A DNA stretch of 6,794 nt from Spirochaetota bacterium (GTDB lineage: Bacteria > Spirochaetota > UBA4802 > UBA5368): the NCBI GenBank assembly GCA_017998475.1, contig JAGODA010000173.1:1-6794 (forward strand). The letters run 5' to 3'. Shown here piece after piece: positions 1 to 6,691 of the stretch. Each line of letters begins with the position of its first letter. Position 1 is the stretch's first letter. The position numbers were made by a program, and so were the translations under genes. The notes below the pieces were generated by a model. The model saw only the letters and a list, made by a program, of their open reading frames with translations. It was not told where the DNA came from and ran no database searches.

Positions 1-1917
1 TAGGTTTACGATCCCTCCATTGTTTTTAAGCGGGCCCTTCCAGCCGAACTCGATCAGCCCGCGCGAGGGCGATTCGAAGCGAACGCTCATCCCTTTGAAC
101 GCGAGCGGGCTGCCGGCAATCGCGTCGACGAAGCGATCGAAGGAATCGCTTTCTCTCCGGCTGCCGAGCTCGCACAGCCAGATGTTCCGCGCGCCGTCGG
201 CGATGAGCTCGCTGCCGGCATCGGGCCCGTCCTCCCGCCATCGGTATCCATTGCGTGAAAAAAGCGCGAGGTAGGCATCGGCCTTCCGCGCGAAGACCCA
301 GCCGCCGCGCTTGCGCACCTCGTCGAAGCGGTCGCGCGGAAGCCAGGCGTGCGTGAAGAACAGGCGGTCGGTGTGATAGATGCCGGGACGCCGGGGCACG
401 TTGTACACGCAGACCAGCACGTTCTTGAGCTGCGCCGCGCGCGGGAGCCTGCCCGAACCGGTCCAGTAGCCGGTGGAGCCGTCCTCGTATTTGCCGGGAT
501 GCGTGGTGAAGCACACGGCCTCGCCGCCCAGGCTCGCCTGCCAGACGTGCTGCTGGTCGCCGCCATAGCCCGGACGGTAATCCTGCGCGCAGCTCAGCAT
601 ATACTCACGCGTTTTATATGTATAGATGTTAACCTCCTCGCGGGTGTTGCGCGTTATGTCCTTTTCGAAGACGCGCGCGACGAGCGGCAGAAGCCCGAGT
701 TTCCGCGCCGAGGTGAGGAGCCGGCGCTTCGAGGCGAAGGGCGCGAAAAACGCGTTCTCCCACCAGCGGTACGAGTCGAAGAGGCGCGTCACCGCGGTGA
801 TGGTCCGCGGGTGCGTGTAGGCCTCCAGGCCGAGCGTCTCCATCACGCACGCCGGATCGTTCAGATCGAGGCCCCACCGCTTCGCCTCCGCGAGGCGGAT
901 TCCCATTCGCTGGCGGTTTTCCATGGCGTCGATCGAGCGGTCGTTCGCGATCTCGTAGATGACGCGCGGGAGTCGATAGGCGCCCAGGGCGAGCGAGACG
1001 GCGGACATGTTGTCCTCGCACGCGAAGACACCCGTGCCGAAGAGGAGCTTATAGGTATCGGTGGTCGACTCCTTGAAGGGAAAGCGCTTCTCCTTCGCGT
1101 AACTCCGCCCGTGGGTGGAGCCGAAAACGCCGTTATGGCCGTTGAGCGCCATGTCGAGAAACATGAGGTCCAGGATGATGACCGCGCGCCGCGCTATCGT
1201 TTCGTCGCGGCAGAAGTCCGCCAGGTTCGCAAGGGCCGTGATGTCCTCGTCATAATACACGTTGGAGAGCCATTCGCTGAATCCGGTGAGGTAGCGCATC
1301 TCCATCCAGCGGAGGATGCGCCCGCGGGAGCGCTCCATGCGCTCGACGCCGGTGAGGCCGCTTCCCTCGAACGCCCGTTCCGGAAAGAGCTGGCCGGCAA
1401 GGTACTCGTTCGCCGCGAACATGATCTGATGGTTCTCGGTCCAGGTGCACATGGAGTCGATCCCCGGCTCGTCCGGCCAGTACTTGAAGGAGAGGAGCGC
1501 GCGCTCCGCGCGCGCGACGAGTTTGCGGTCGAGCAGGCGGCTCTCCCGGAACTGGTACAGCATGCGCACGATGCCGAGCATCACGAAGTCGGAGCAGTCG
1601 CGCCGTGAGTCGATATAGTCGAGCGCCGCGCCGATGAGCCCCGCGTGAACGGGCCCGCGCCCGGCGGCCAGACGCGCGAGCTCGCGGAAGTGCCCCTTCA
1701 TGGTGGTGCGCGCCGGGTTATTCGCCGCGTGGGAGAGAAGCGCCCCGCGGCGCGCCTCGTAGGTCGGCGCGAAGGGTCGCGGCGCGTAGCGGTCGGGCCG
1801 TTCCTTCGACGGGTAGCCCCTCGGCGGCCTGCCGTAACCGGTGAGCACGTAGTCGGTCGCGCTCGTGGTTTCGAAAAATTCATGCTGATAGACCGGTTCG
1901 CGGTCGTCGGTGCTCAT
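1..1917 (-). CDS. Large cytoplasmic protein, predicted (alpha/alpha)-toroid + beta-sandwich lyase-like enzyme (3' end outside window)
   Basis: Seen: an open minus-strand frame of 639 codons with no stop before the left edge, so the C-terminus is missing. The ATG at 1917-1915 has an AGGAG eight bases upstream; a GTG at 1920-1918 is possible. The N-terminus (MSTDDREPVY) has no signal peptide or membrane segment, implying a cytoplasmic protein. Residues about 55-420 look all-helical, with conserved-looking motifs WTENHQ (159-164), GFSEW (212-216) and GVFGSTHGRSY (263-273). Residues about 430-639 look beta-rich, with GGDQQHVWQ (452-460) and TTHPG (471-475). Known: helical toroids followed by a beta-sandwich are the architecture of several polysaccharide lyase families (PL8 and heparinase II/III types), where Asn, His, Tyr and Arg carry out catalysis. 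Inference: N162, H163, H269, R271 and Y273 could form such a site. It lies about 100 bases after a sugar permease gene, so a small imported sugar or glycoside is the likely substrate. I do not recognise a named family; a non-lyase glycosidase or epimerase is possible. The reading frame is certain, the function is not. Confidence 0.72.
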   Translation of the reverse strand, partial: MSTDDREPVYQHEFFETTSATDYVLTGYGRPPRGYPSKERPDRYAPRPFAPTYEARRGALLSHAANNPARTTMKGHFRELARLAAGRGPVHAGLIGAALDYIDSRRDCSDFVMLGIVRMLYQFRESRLLDRKLVARAERALLSFKYWPDEPGIDSMCTWTENHQIMFAANEYLAGQLFPERAFEGSGLTGVERMERSRGRILRWMEMRYLTGFSEWLSNVYYDEDITALANLADFCRDETIARRAVIILDLMFLDMALNGHNGVFGSTHGRSYAKEKRFPFKESTTDTYKLLFGTGVFACEDNMSAVSLALGAYRLPRVIYEIANDRSIDAMENRQRMGIRLAEAKRWGLDLNDPACVMETLGLEAYTHPRTITAVTRLFDSYRWWENAFFAPFASKRRLLTSARKLGLLPLVARVFEKDITRNTREEVNIYTYKTREYMLSCAQDYRPGYGGDQQHVWQASLGGEAVCFTTHPGKYEDGSTGYWTGSGRLPRAAQLKNVLVCVYNVPRRPGIYHTDRLFFTHAWLPRDRFDEVRKRGGWVFARKADAYLALFSRNGYRWREDGPDAGSELIADGARNIWLCELGSRRESDSFDRFVDAIAGSPLAFKGMSVRFESPSRGLIEFGWKGPLKNNGGIVNL

Positions 1918-1925
1918 CACGCATA

Positions 1926-1930
1926 CTCCT
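1926..1930 (-). promoter_or_regulatory. Shine-Dalgarno AGGAG deciding the start of the lyase-like gene
   Basis: The minus strand reads AAAAGGAG, then eight bases, then ATG at 1917-1915. A second ATG at 1924-1922 is out of frame and only one base from the AGGAG, so it is unlikely to be used. In the 100 bases between the preceding stop and this start I see only weak inverted repeats (for example GGCGG/CCGCC at 1951-1955 and 1965-1969) and no T-rich terminator, so read-through from the permease gene is likely. Confidence 0.7.
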
Positions 1931-2017
1931 TTTAAACGCTCATTCCGAAGGGCGGTCTGTGCGTCCGCCGTCGGTCCTCAATGAAGAACGGAGGTACTGC
2001 CGCACAGTCGTATTCAT

Positions 2018-3463
2018 TCAAACCAGCGCGTCCTTTAAATATTTCTCCTCGGCATCGAGGTCGGCTCCCGTCTCGCCCGAGCGGCGGCGCGCGAGGAACT
2101 CCTTCAGGCGCGCGTGCAGCCGGGGCGTCAGGGGAAACCTGAGAGCGAAGTAGAGACAGCATACCAGAAGCAGGATCGGCACCGCCGCGAACACCGCCCT
2201 GAGCACCACGAGGAACTCCGGGGACTGCGGCTGCTGCACGAGCTTCGTGACGCCGTCGATGGTCTCGCTTACCGGCGGGACGTAGCCCGCGAGCGCTATG
2301 GCCTGCGAGATAAGGAAGATGGCCAGCGCCGAGCTGAGCTTGCGCATGAAGGTGAGAAGGCCCGCGTAGACCCCCTCCCGGCGCATGCCGGTGACGAGCT
2401 CGTCCACGTCGGGAAGGTCCGGAAAGATCGAATAGATCATCACCACCACCCCGCCGGTGGCGAGCCCCATCGCGCAGCCGAAGACGAACACCGACGCGCG
2501 GCCCGATTCCGGCGTGATGAAGAAGCTGTATACCATCACCGCCATCCAGAGCGAGACCGCGGTAATGAAGCCGGTCTTCTTGCTGGTCCTGCGGCTCAGC
2601 CAGTAGTAGGCGGGTATGATAAGAAGCTGGGTGATGAGGAGCGCGCCGAGCACGTAGTTTGTGTCGCCGCCGCGCTTCATGTAATGCGTCATGAAATAGA
2701 TGACGATGGCCATAACCACGTCCATGGCCAGGAAGCTGAAGAGATACATGAACATGACATGGAGAAAGGACTTTATGCGGAACGGTTCGCGGTAGGACTT
2801 CACCAGGTTGAACTCGGGGACCGCCTCCTGGAACTCCGGCCGCTCCTTCGTGTAGAAAAAGGTGGCCAGAAAGGGAAGCGCGAAGAAGAGCCCGAAGCTC
2901 GCCCCCATCACCATGTGCCCGGTGCGCACGTCGGGGATCATCTTGACGATTTCCATCGGAACGACCGCGCAGAGGATGGACGAGAACATCGAGAAGCCCA
3001 TGCGGATGGAGACGAGCGAGGTGCGCTCGGAGTAGTCCAGCGTGAGCTCGGAGGCCAGCGCGTTGTAGGGCACCATGACCAGCGTGATGACCGCGTCGAA
3101 GAACAGGTAGGCCAGCAGCACGAAGGCGAAGCGCGCGACCTCGCTCTGGTAGCTCACCGGGTACCACAGCATGAAGTACGAAAGGAAGATGAAGGCGATC
3201 CCGGCAAGCAGAAACGGCCGGCGGCGGCCGTAGCGGGTGCGCGTGCGGTCGGTTATGACGCCCATGAGGGGGTCGTTGACCGCGTCCCAGATCTTGCTGA
3301 TCAACAGCACCGTTCCGGCCAGAGCGGGGCTTAAGCCCACGACGTCGGTGAGAAAATAGAGATAGTAGATTCCCACTATGATCATGGACCCGCCGCCGTA
3401 GATGTCGCCCATGCCGAACGCGATCTTGTTCCAGAGCGAGAGCTCGCCTTTGGTTTTCGCCAT
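2018..3463 (-). CDS. GPH-family (melibiose carrier type) sugar:cation symporter, second copy
   Basis: A complete 481-residue MFS permease of the glycoside-pentoside-hexuronide:cation symporter family, expected to form 12 inner-membrane helices and to import a sugar or glycoside with Na+ or H+. Motifs seen: GMGD (17-20), YYLYFLTDVVG (33-43), the helix II signature WDAVNDP (59-65), DRTRTRYGRRRP (72-83) and MVPYNALASELTLDYSERTS (130-149). D20, D60 and D64 align with the sugar- and cation-site aspartates D19, D55 and D59 of E. coli MelB. The position of MelB D124 appears to be M130, as expected for a distant subfamily. The ATG at 3463 follows AAGGAGG with a six-base spacer, so the start is firm. 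The gene follows a paralogous permease after 59 bases. The cytoplasmic tail ends in AEEKYLKDALV, close to the tail of its neighbour. Family assignment is secure; substrate and coupling ion are not visible from sequence. Confidence 0.95.
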   Translation of the reverse strand: MAKTKGELSLWNKIAFGMGDIYGGGSMIIVGIYYLYFLTDVVGLSPALAGTVLLISKIWDAVNDPLMGVITDRTRTRYGRRRPFLLAGIAFIFLSYFMLWYPVSYQSEVARFAFVLLAYLFFDAVITLVMVPYNALASELTLDYSERTSLVSIRMGFSMFSSILCAVVPMEIVKMIPDVRTGHMVMGASFGLFFALPFLATFFYTKERPEFQEAVPEFNLVKSYREPFRIKSFLHVMFMYLFSFLAMDVVMAIVIYFMTHYMKRGGDTNYVLGALLITQLLIIPAYYWLSRRTSKKTGFITAVSLWMAVMVYSFFITPESGRASVFVFGCAMGLATGGVVVMIYSIFPDLPDVDELVTGMRREGVYAGLLTFMRKLSSALAIFLISQAIALAGYVPPVSETIDGVTKLVQQPQSPEFLVVLRAVFAAVPILLLVCCLYFALRFPLTPRLHARLKEFLARRRSGETGADLDAEEKYLKDALV

Positions 3464-3502
3464 CGTACGCCTCCTTCCTTTTTTATGTGCTCAACGACCC
3501 CT

Positions 3503-3522
3503 TGACCGCCCGGCGGCGGTCA
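3503..3522 (-). other. Perfect 8-bp inverted repeat (mRNA hairpin) between the two permease genes
   Basis: The minus strand carries TGACCGCC, loop GCCG, GGCGGTCA. All eight pairs match (3503-3510 with 3515-3522) and the hairpin starts immediately after the TAA stop (3525-3523) of the upstream permease. Its first three bases, TGA, give an in-frame double stop. The bases after the hairpin (AAGGGGTCG) are not T-rich, so it does not look like a complete intrinsic terminator. Inference: an intercistronic hairpin that stabilises the upstream message or lowers expression of the second permease. Confidence 0.6.
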
Positions 3523-4980
3523 TTATATAAGCGTTTTCTTAAGATACTCTTCTTCCCGCGCGAGCTCCGGCGAGAGCGCCCCCGCGCGCCGCTTTTCGAG
3601 CAGCGCCACGAGCCGCCGGTGGAGCTCCGGCGAGAGCGGATACCGTATACACTGGTACAGGCCGATGGAGAGGAAAACAATCGGAGCCAGCACGAAGATG
3701 AGCCGGAGCATCAGGATGAACTCGTCGGTCTGCGGCTGTTCGACCAGGCGGGTCACTCCGTCCACCACGGCCTGCTCCGGCTTTCGGTATCCCGCAAGGT
3801 ACAGCGAATTCGAGATGAGAAAGAGCGCCACCGCCGAGCTCGCCTTGCGCATGAAGGTGAAGAGTCCCGAATACACGCCCTCGCGCCGCTCGCCGGAGCG
3901 CAGTTCGTCGACGTCGGGTATGTCCGGAAACATGGCGAAGACCAGCACGCTGAAGCCGGCGCTCGCCACACCCAGGCAACCGGCGAAGAGGTAGACGATC
4001 ACCATGGAGGAATCCGGCCCCAGGAAGAAGCTGAAGCACATGGCGACCATCCAGATTCCCACGGCCATCATGTAACCGGCACGCTTGCTGGTGACGCGGC
4101 TGATGTAGTCGAAGACCGGAAGGAAGGCGATCTGCACCACGAAGAGCGCTCCGAGCACCACCGTCATGTGCTGCTGCATTTTGAGATAATACGTGACAAA
4201 GTAGATCATTACGGCCATGAGCGAATCCATGGAGATGAAGGCGAAGATGTACATCATGAGCACGCCCCGGAAGGAGCGCACGCGGAAGGGCTCGATGAAG
4301 GTGGTTCGCACGGTCTCCCTGAGGTTCCACGGAGGGAGCTCCCCCTGGAATTCATCGCGTTCATAGGTGGCCAGGAAGGTCAGTATGTAGGGCAGGCCGA
4401 AGAACAGGCCGAAGCAGAGCGCCATGACCATGTACCCGGTCCGCTGGTCGCCGAAGGCCTTCACGATCTCGAGCGGGAGCACGGCGCAGAGGATACCCGC
4501 GATACCGGAGAAAACCATGCGGAACGTGGCCAGAGACGTGCGCTCGTTGTAGTCGGCCGTGAGCTCCGCGGGGAGCGCGTTGTAGGGCACCATCACCATC
4601 GTGATGATGGTCGAGTAGAAGATATAGGCCAGGATGACGTAGAGAAAGCGCAACGCCTCGCTCTCGAAGGCCACCGGGTACCACATCATGAAGAAGGAGA
4701 TAACGATGAGGATCACCCCCGCCAGAAAGTAGGGCCTGCGCCGGCCGAAGCGGGTGCGCGTTCGGTCGGAGATCATGCCCATGATCGGATCGGTGACGGC
4801 GTCGTAGATCTTGCTTACCAGAAAGACGACGCCCGCAAGCGAGGGGCTGATCCGGACCACATCGGTGAGAAAATACAGGTAATAAAAGCCGATGATGGTC
4901 ATGGCTCCGCCACCGTAGAGGTCGCCCATACCGTAGCCGATTCTGGTGAGGAGAGAAAGCTTTTCGCCGGTCTTTTTCAT
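3523..4980 (-). CDS. GPH-family (melibiose carrier type) sugar:cation symporter, first copy
   Basis: A complete 485-residue MFS permease, paralogous to the next gene: over the first 90 residues 60 are identical by hand count, and the tails match (REEEYLKKTLI). Motifs seen: GMGD (17-20), FYYLYFLTDVV (32-42), YDAVTDP (59-65), DRTRTRFGRRRP (72-83), MVPYNALPAELTADYNERTS (130-149). D20, D60 and D64 match the MelB substrate and cation aspartates. It differs from its paralog at likely substrate-facing or nearby sites (Y59 for W59, T63 for N63, R43 for G43) and has four extra residues in the central cytoplasmic loop around NLRETVRTTFIEPF. The ATG at 4980-4978 overlaps the dehydrogenase stop (ATGA), with GGAGG nine bases upstream, so translation is probably coupled to the dehydrogenase. 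Expected role: inner-membrane uptake of the sugar or glycoside processed by the operon. The family is secure, the substrate unknown. Confidence 0.95.
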   Translation of the reverse strand: MKKTGEKLSLLTRIGYGMGDLYGGGAMTIIGFYYLYFLTDVVRISPSLAGVVFLVSKIYDAVTDPIMGMISDRTRTRFGRRRPYFLAGVILIVISFFMMWYPVAFESEALRFLYVILAYIFYSTIITMVMVPYNALPAELTADYNERTSLATFRMVFSGIAGILCAVLPLEIVKAFGDQRTGYMVMALCFGLFFGLPYILTFLATYERDEFQGELPPWNLRETVRTTFIEPFRVRSFRGVLMMYIFAFISMDSLMAVMIYFVTYYLKMQQHMTVVLGALFVVQIAFLPVFDYISRVTSKRAGYMMAVGIWMVAMCFSFFLGPDSSMVIVYLFAGCLGVASAGFSVLVFAMFPDIPDVDELRSGERREGVYSGLFTFMRKASSAVALFLISNSLYLAGYRKPEQAVVDGVTRLVEQPQTDEFILMLRLIFVLAPIVFLSIGLYQCIRYPLSPELHRRLVALLEKRRAGALSPELAREEEYLKKTLI

Positions 4981-6014
4981 CGCGAATGTCCTCCGTGAAG
5001 TTCTATGGCCTCCTTTCGCCCGCTTTCCGCCGAGCGGTAGAGCGCGAGCACCGTGGCGAGAGTCGGCAGAGACCGGGCCGCCTCGTTCTCATAGGGGACG
5101 CCGTCGCGTACCCAGCGAACGAAGCCGATGAGGTTTCGCTGGAGCGAGAAGAGCCCCGGAAAGGGCATGGAGTAGCGTTTCTTTTTTACACCCAGCAGTT
5201 TGAGCCTCGACGCGGGCGGAAAATCGTCGGGCCCGGTGTACACGGCCGTGCCCCGCTCGCCGTACACCTCGATCGCGACCTTCTGATGGGGATTCACCGT
5301 CATCGCCCCGGTGATGCTTACGAGCGCGCCGCCCGAAAGCTCCACCGTCCCCATGCCGAGGTCCTCCACCTCGACATCGGCGAAACGCCGCCGCGCGGTC
5401 ATGCCGACGGCGGACACCGGCGCGCGCCCCGACGCCTCGAGCGCTATGTCGATCCAGTGGCTCGCCTGCGTGAGAAGAGTGCCGCCGCCGGCCTCGGCTT
5501 TCCTGGAGCGCCAGGCGCCGCTGGCGAAGTACTCGGGGCCCCGGTGCCAGGGCATGTTCACCCGGCAATGGGAGATATCGCCGAGCAGGCCCTCGCGGCA
5601 GAGCATGATGAGCGCGTGAGCGTTGCGGTCGTAGCGGTACTGGTAGTTGACGGCCAGTTTGAGGTTTTTTCCGCGCGCGGTATCGACCATCCCGCGCGCC
5701 TGCTCCATGACGATGGCGAGCGGCTTCTCGCAGAGCACGTTGTGACCCCTACCAAGCGCGTCCATGACGACCGGATAATGGAGATGATGGGGAATCCCCA
5801 CGAAGAGCGCGTCGGGCCGCTCCTTTTCCATAAGCTCCCCGGCGCTATCGTATGAAGCCCTCACCGCGAAGCGCCGCGCGAAGGCGGCGCGGCGCGCCCC
5901 GTCGGGGTCGGCGCATGAACCGATGCGCACGCCGGGCGTCATGCCGACGACCCGCGCGAGGTCGGTCGCGATGTCGCCGCAGCCGATGAATCCAAGAGTA
6001 AACGCTTTTCTCAT
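4977..6014 (-). CDS. Gfo/Idh/MocA family NAD(P)-dependent oxidoreductase
   Basis: A 345-residue cytoplasmic dehydrogenase, normal length for the family, which oxidises or reduces sugar, inositol or amino-sugar hydroxyls with NAD(P). Seen: an N-terminal Rossmann fold with GFIGCGDIA (8-16, the GxGxxA dinucleotide motif), an aspartate after beta-2 (CADPDGARR, 34-42), the catalytic EKPLA (96-100, K97), NYQYRYDRNA (123-132), and the C-terminal-domain signature GGGTLLTQASHWIDIAL (176-192) with H186 and D189. The C-terminal half is the usual mixed substrate and oligomer domain. The frame is open 50 codons further upstream, but that part lies inside the ThuA gene. The ATG at 6014-6012 begins MRKAFTLGFIG, has AGGGGG nine bases upstream and overlaps the ThuA stop (ATGA), so it is the chosen start. 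Its own stop overlaps the permease ATG. Next to a ThuA-like gene it most resembles a ThuB-type sugar dehydrogenase making a keto-sugar (inference). The exact substrate is not determinable. Confidence 0.93.
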   Translation of the reverse strand: MRKAFTLGFIGCGDIATDLARVVGMTPGVRIGSCADPDGARRAAFARRFAVRASYDSAGELMEKERPDALFVGIPHHLHYPVVMDALGRGHNVLCEKPLAIVMEQARGMVDTARGKNLKLAVNYQYRYDRNAHALIMLCREGLLGDISHCRVNMPWHRGPEYFASGAWRSRKAEAGGGTLLTQASHWIDIALEASGRAPVSAVGMTARRRFADVEVEDLGMGTVELSGGALVSITGAMTVNPHQKVAIEVYGERGTAVYTGPDDFPPASRLKLLGVKKKRYSMPFPGLFSLQRNLIGFVRWVRDGVPYENEAARSLPTLATVLALYRSAESGRKEAIELHGGHSR

Positions 6015-6649
6015 GTTCTCGTTCCCCCTGTGTGATCCTCCAGACCGCACACCCACCGAAGGCCCCGCGCCAGTACCTTTACGGTGCCCGCGTGCGTCAT
6101 GGTGGCGGCGCGATGCCCCGGCGCGTAGTAACATACCCGGCCCTTTCCGTACGCGCGGGTCCACACCTGGGGTTCGGGGCCCTTCGCGGTATCGGTGATA
6201 AAATGCACTGTGTTGGAGTCGTCATACTCGTGCAGGTAGAGCTCGTCGTGGACGGTATAGTTTTCTATTCCGCTGAAAATTCCATCTCTCATTCGCCGCA
6301 GGGTGAAGGGCTCGATCTTTCCGTGGCCGATGAAACGCCCGCCGAGCACCTCGAACCAGCGGTCATGCGTCTTGAACGAAGCCGAGGCCGAATGCACCGC
6401 GAGGAATCCGCCTCCGCCGCGGACGAAATCCTCGAGCGCGCGAAGGGCCTCACCGGAAATCGCGCGGCGGTGCAGGTACACGGCGAGCGCGCCGAAGGCC
6501 CCGTCCGACAGCGTTCGGAGCGACTCGATCGAACGGGAACAGACACATTCCAGCCCGTCAATAGTTGAGAGAAATCGTTTAAAATTCCATCTGGCCGCGA
6601 TCGACGGATGGACGATTCCGTCCGAGATCACCAGTACGCGTTTTTTCAC
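6011..6649 (-). CDS. ThuA-like domain protein (glutamine amidotransferase-like fold)
   Basis: 212 residues from a GTG start. The protein matches the ThuA (trehalose utilisation) family: MKKRVLVISDG at the N-terminus, LEDFVRGGGGFLAVHSASAS (72-91), RWFEVLGGRFIGHG (97-110), TVHDELYLHEYD (132-143), VWTRAYGKGRVCYYAPGH (162-179) and the C-terminal LARGLRWVCG (193-202). The fold is that of class I glutamine amidotransferases, but the nucleophile-elbow position carries AVHSAS (H86, S87) instead of a catalytic Cys, as is usual in ThuA proteins. Conserved histidines H86, H109, H134 and H179 may line the active site (inference). In rhizobia ThuA works with the dehydrogenase ThuB in converting disaccharides through 3-keto derivatives; here the next gene is such a dehydrogenase, overlapping by ATGA. 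The frame also opens with an ATG at 6691-6689, adding 14 residues (MVPRPGAKRHKEEG), but that ATG has no Shine-Dalgarno sequence and the extension encodes the strong one. No signal peptide is evident, so it is cytoplasmic. Confidence 0.88.
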   Translation of the reverse strand: MKKRVLVISDGIVHPSIAARWNFKRFLSTIDGLECVCSRSIESLRTLSDGAFGALAVYLHRRAISGEALRALEDFVRGGGGFLAVHSASASFKTHDRWFEVLGGRFIGHGKIEPFTLRRMRDGIFSGIENYTVHDELYLHEYDDSNTVHFITDTAKGPEPQVWTRAYGKGRVCYYAPGHRAATMTHAGTVKVLARGLRWVCGLEDHTGGTRT

Positions 6650-6650
6650 A

Positions 6651-6661
6651 CCCTCCTCCTT
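6651..6661 (-). promoter_or_regulatory. Strong Shine-Dalgarno AAGGAGGAGGG supporting a GTG start for the ThuA-like gene
   Basis: The minus strand reads AAGGAGGAGGG, one base, then GTG at 6649-6647. This nearly ideal ribosome-binding sequence lies inside the N-terminal extension that an ATG at 6691 would give (its codons encode KEEG). The homologous part of the protein begins exactly after it, so the GTG start is preferred. Confidence 0.7.
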
Positions 6662-6691
6662 ATGCCGTTTCGCGCCCGGGCGCGGCACCAT

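Noticed and set aside
349..1608. A 419-codon plus-strand open frame antisense to the lyase-like gene
   Set aside because: The minus-strand frame is longer, continuous to the edge, has a good Shine-Dalgarno sequence and coherent protein motifs. The plus frame is low-complexity shadow sequence.
1951..2007. Inverted repeats in the gap before the lyase-like gene (CTGTGCG/CGCACAG, GGCGG/CCGCC) as a terminator or operator
   Set aside because: The stems are short (7 and 5 bp), one has a 37-base loop, and no T-run follows on the transcribed strand. In GC-rich sequence such matches are expected by chance.
1932..3167. A 411-codon minus-strand frame overlapping the second permease in another frame
   Set aside because: It is an out-of-frame reading of the permease gene with Arg/Gly/Pro/His-rich content and no domain signature.
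2114..3334. A 406-codon plus-strand open frame antisense to the second permease gene
   Set aside because: It has the same shadow composition (His, Glu, Arg, Asp rich) opposite a well-supported permease.
3487..4998. A 503-codon open frame on the plus strand covering the whole first permease gene
   Set aside because: It is opposite a clear MFS permease and its translation is a His/Glu/Arg/Gly-rich string without motifs, as expected from the antisense of a GC-rich gene. No credible ribosome-binding site or family match was seen.
6015..6164. A 50-residue N-terminal extension of the dehydrogenase
   Set aside because: It lies wholly inside the ThuA-like gene, has no homology to the Rossmann fold start, and the internal ATG with AGGGGG and an ATGA overlap fits the family start.
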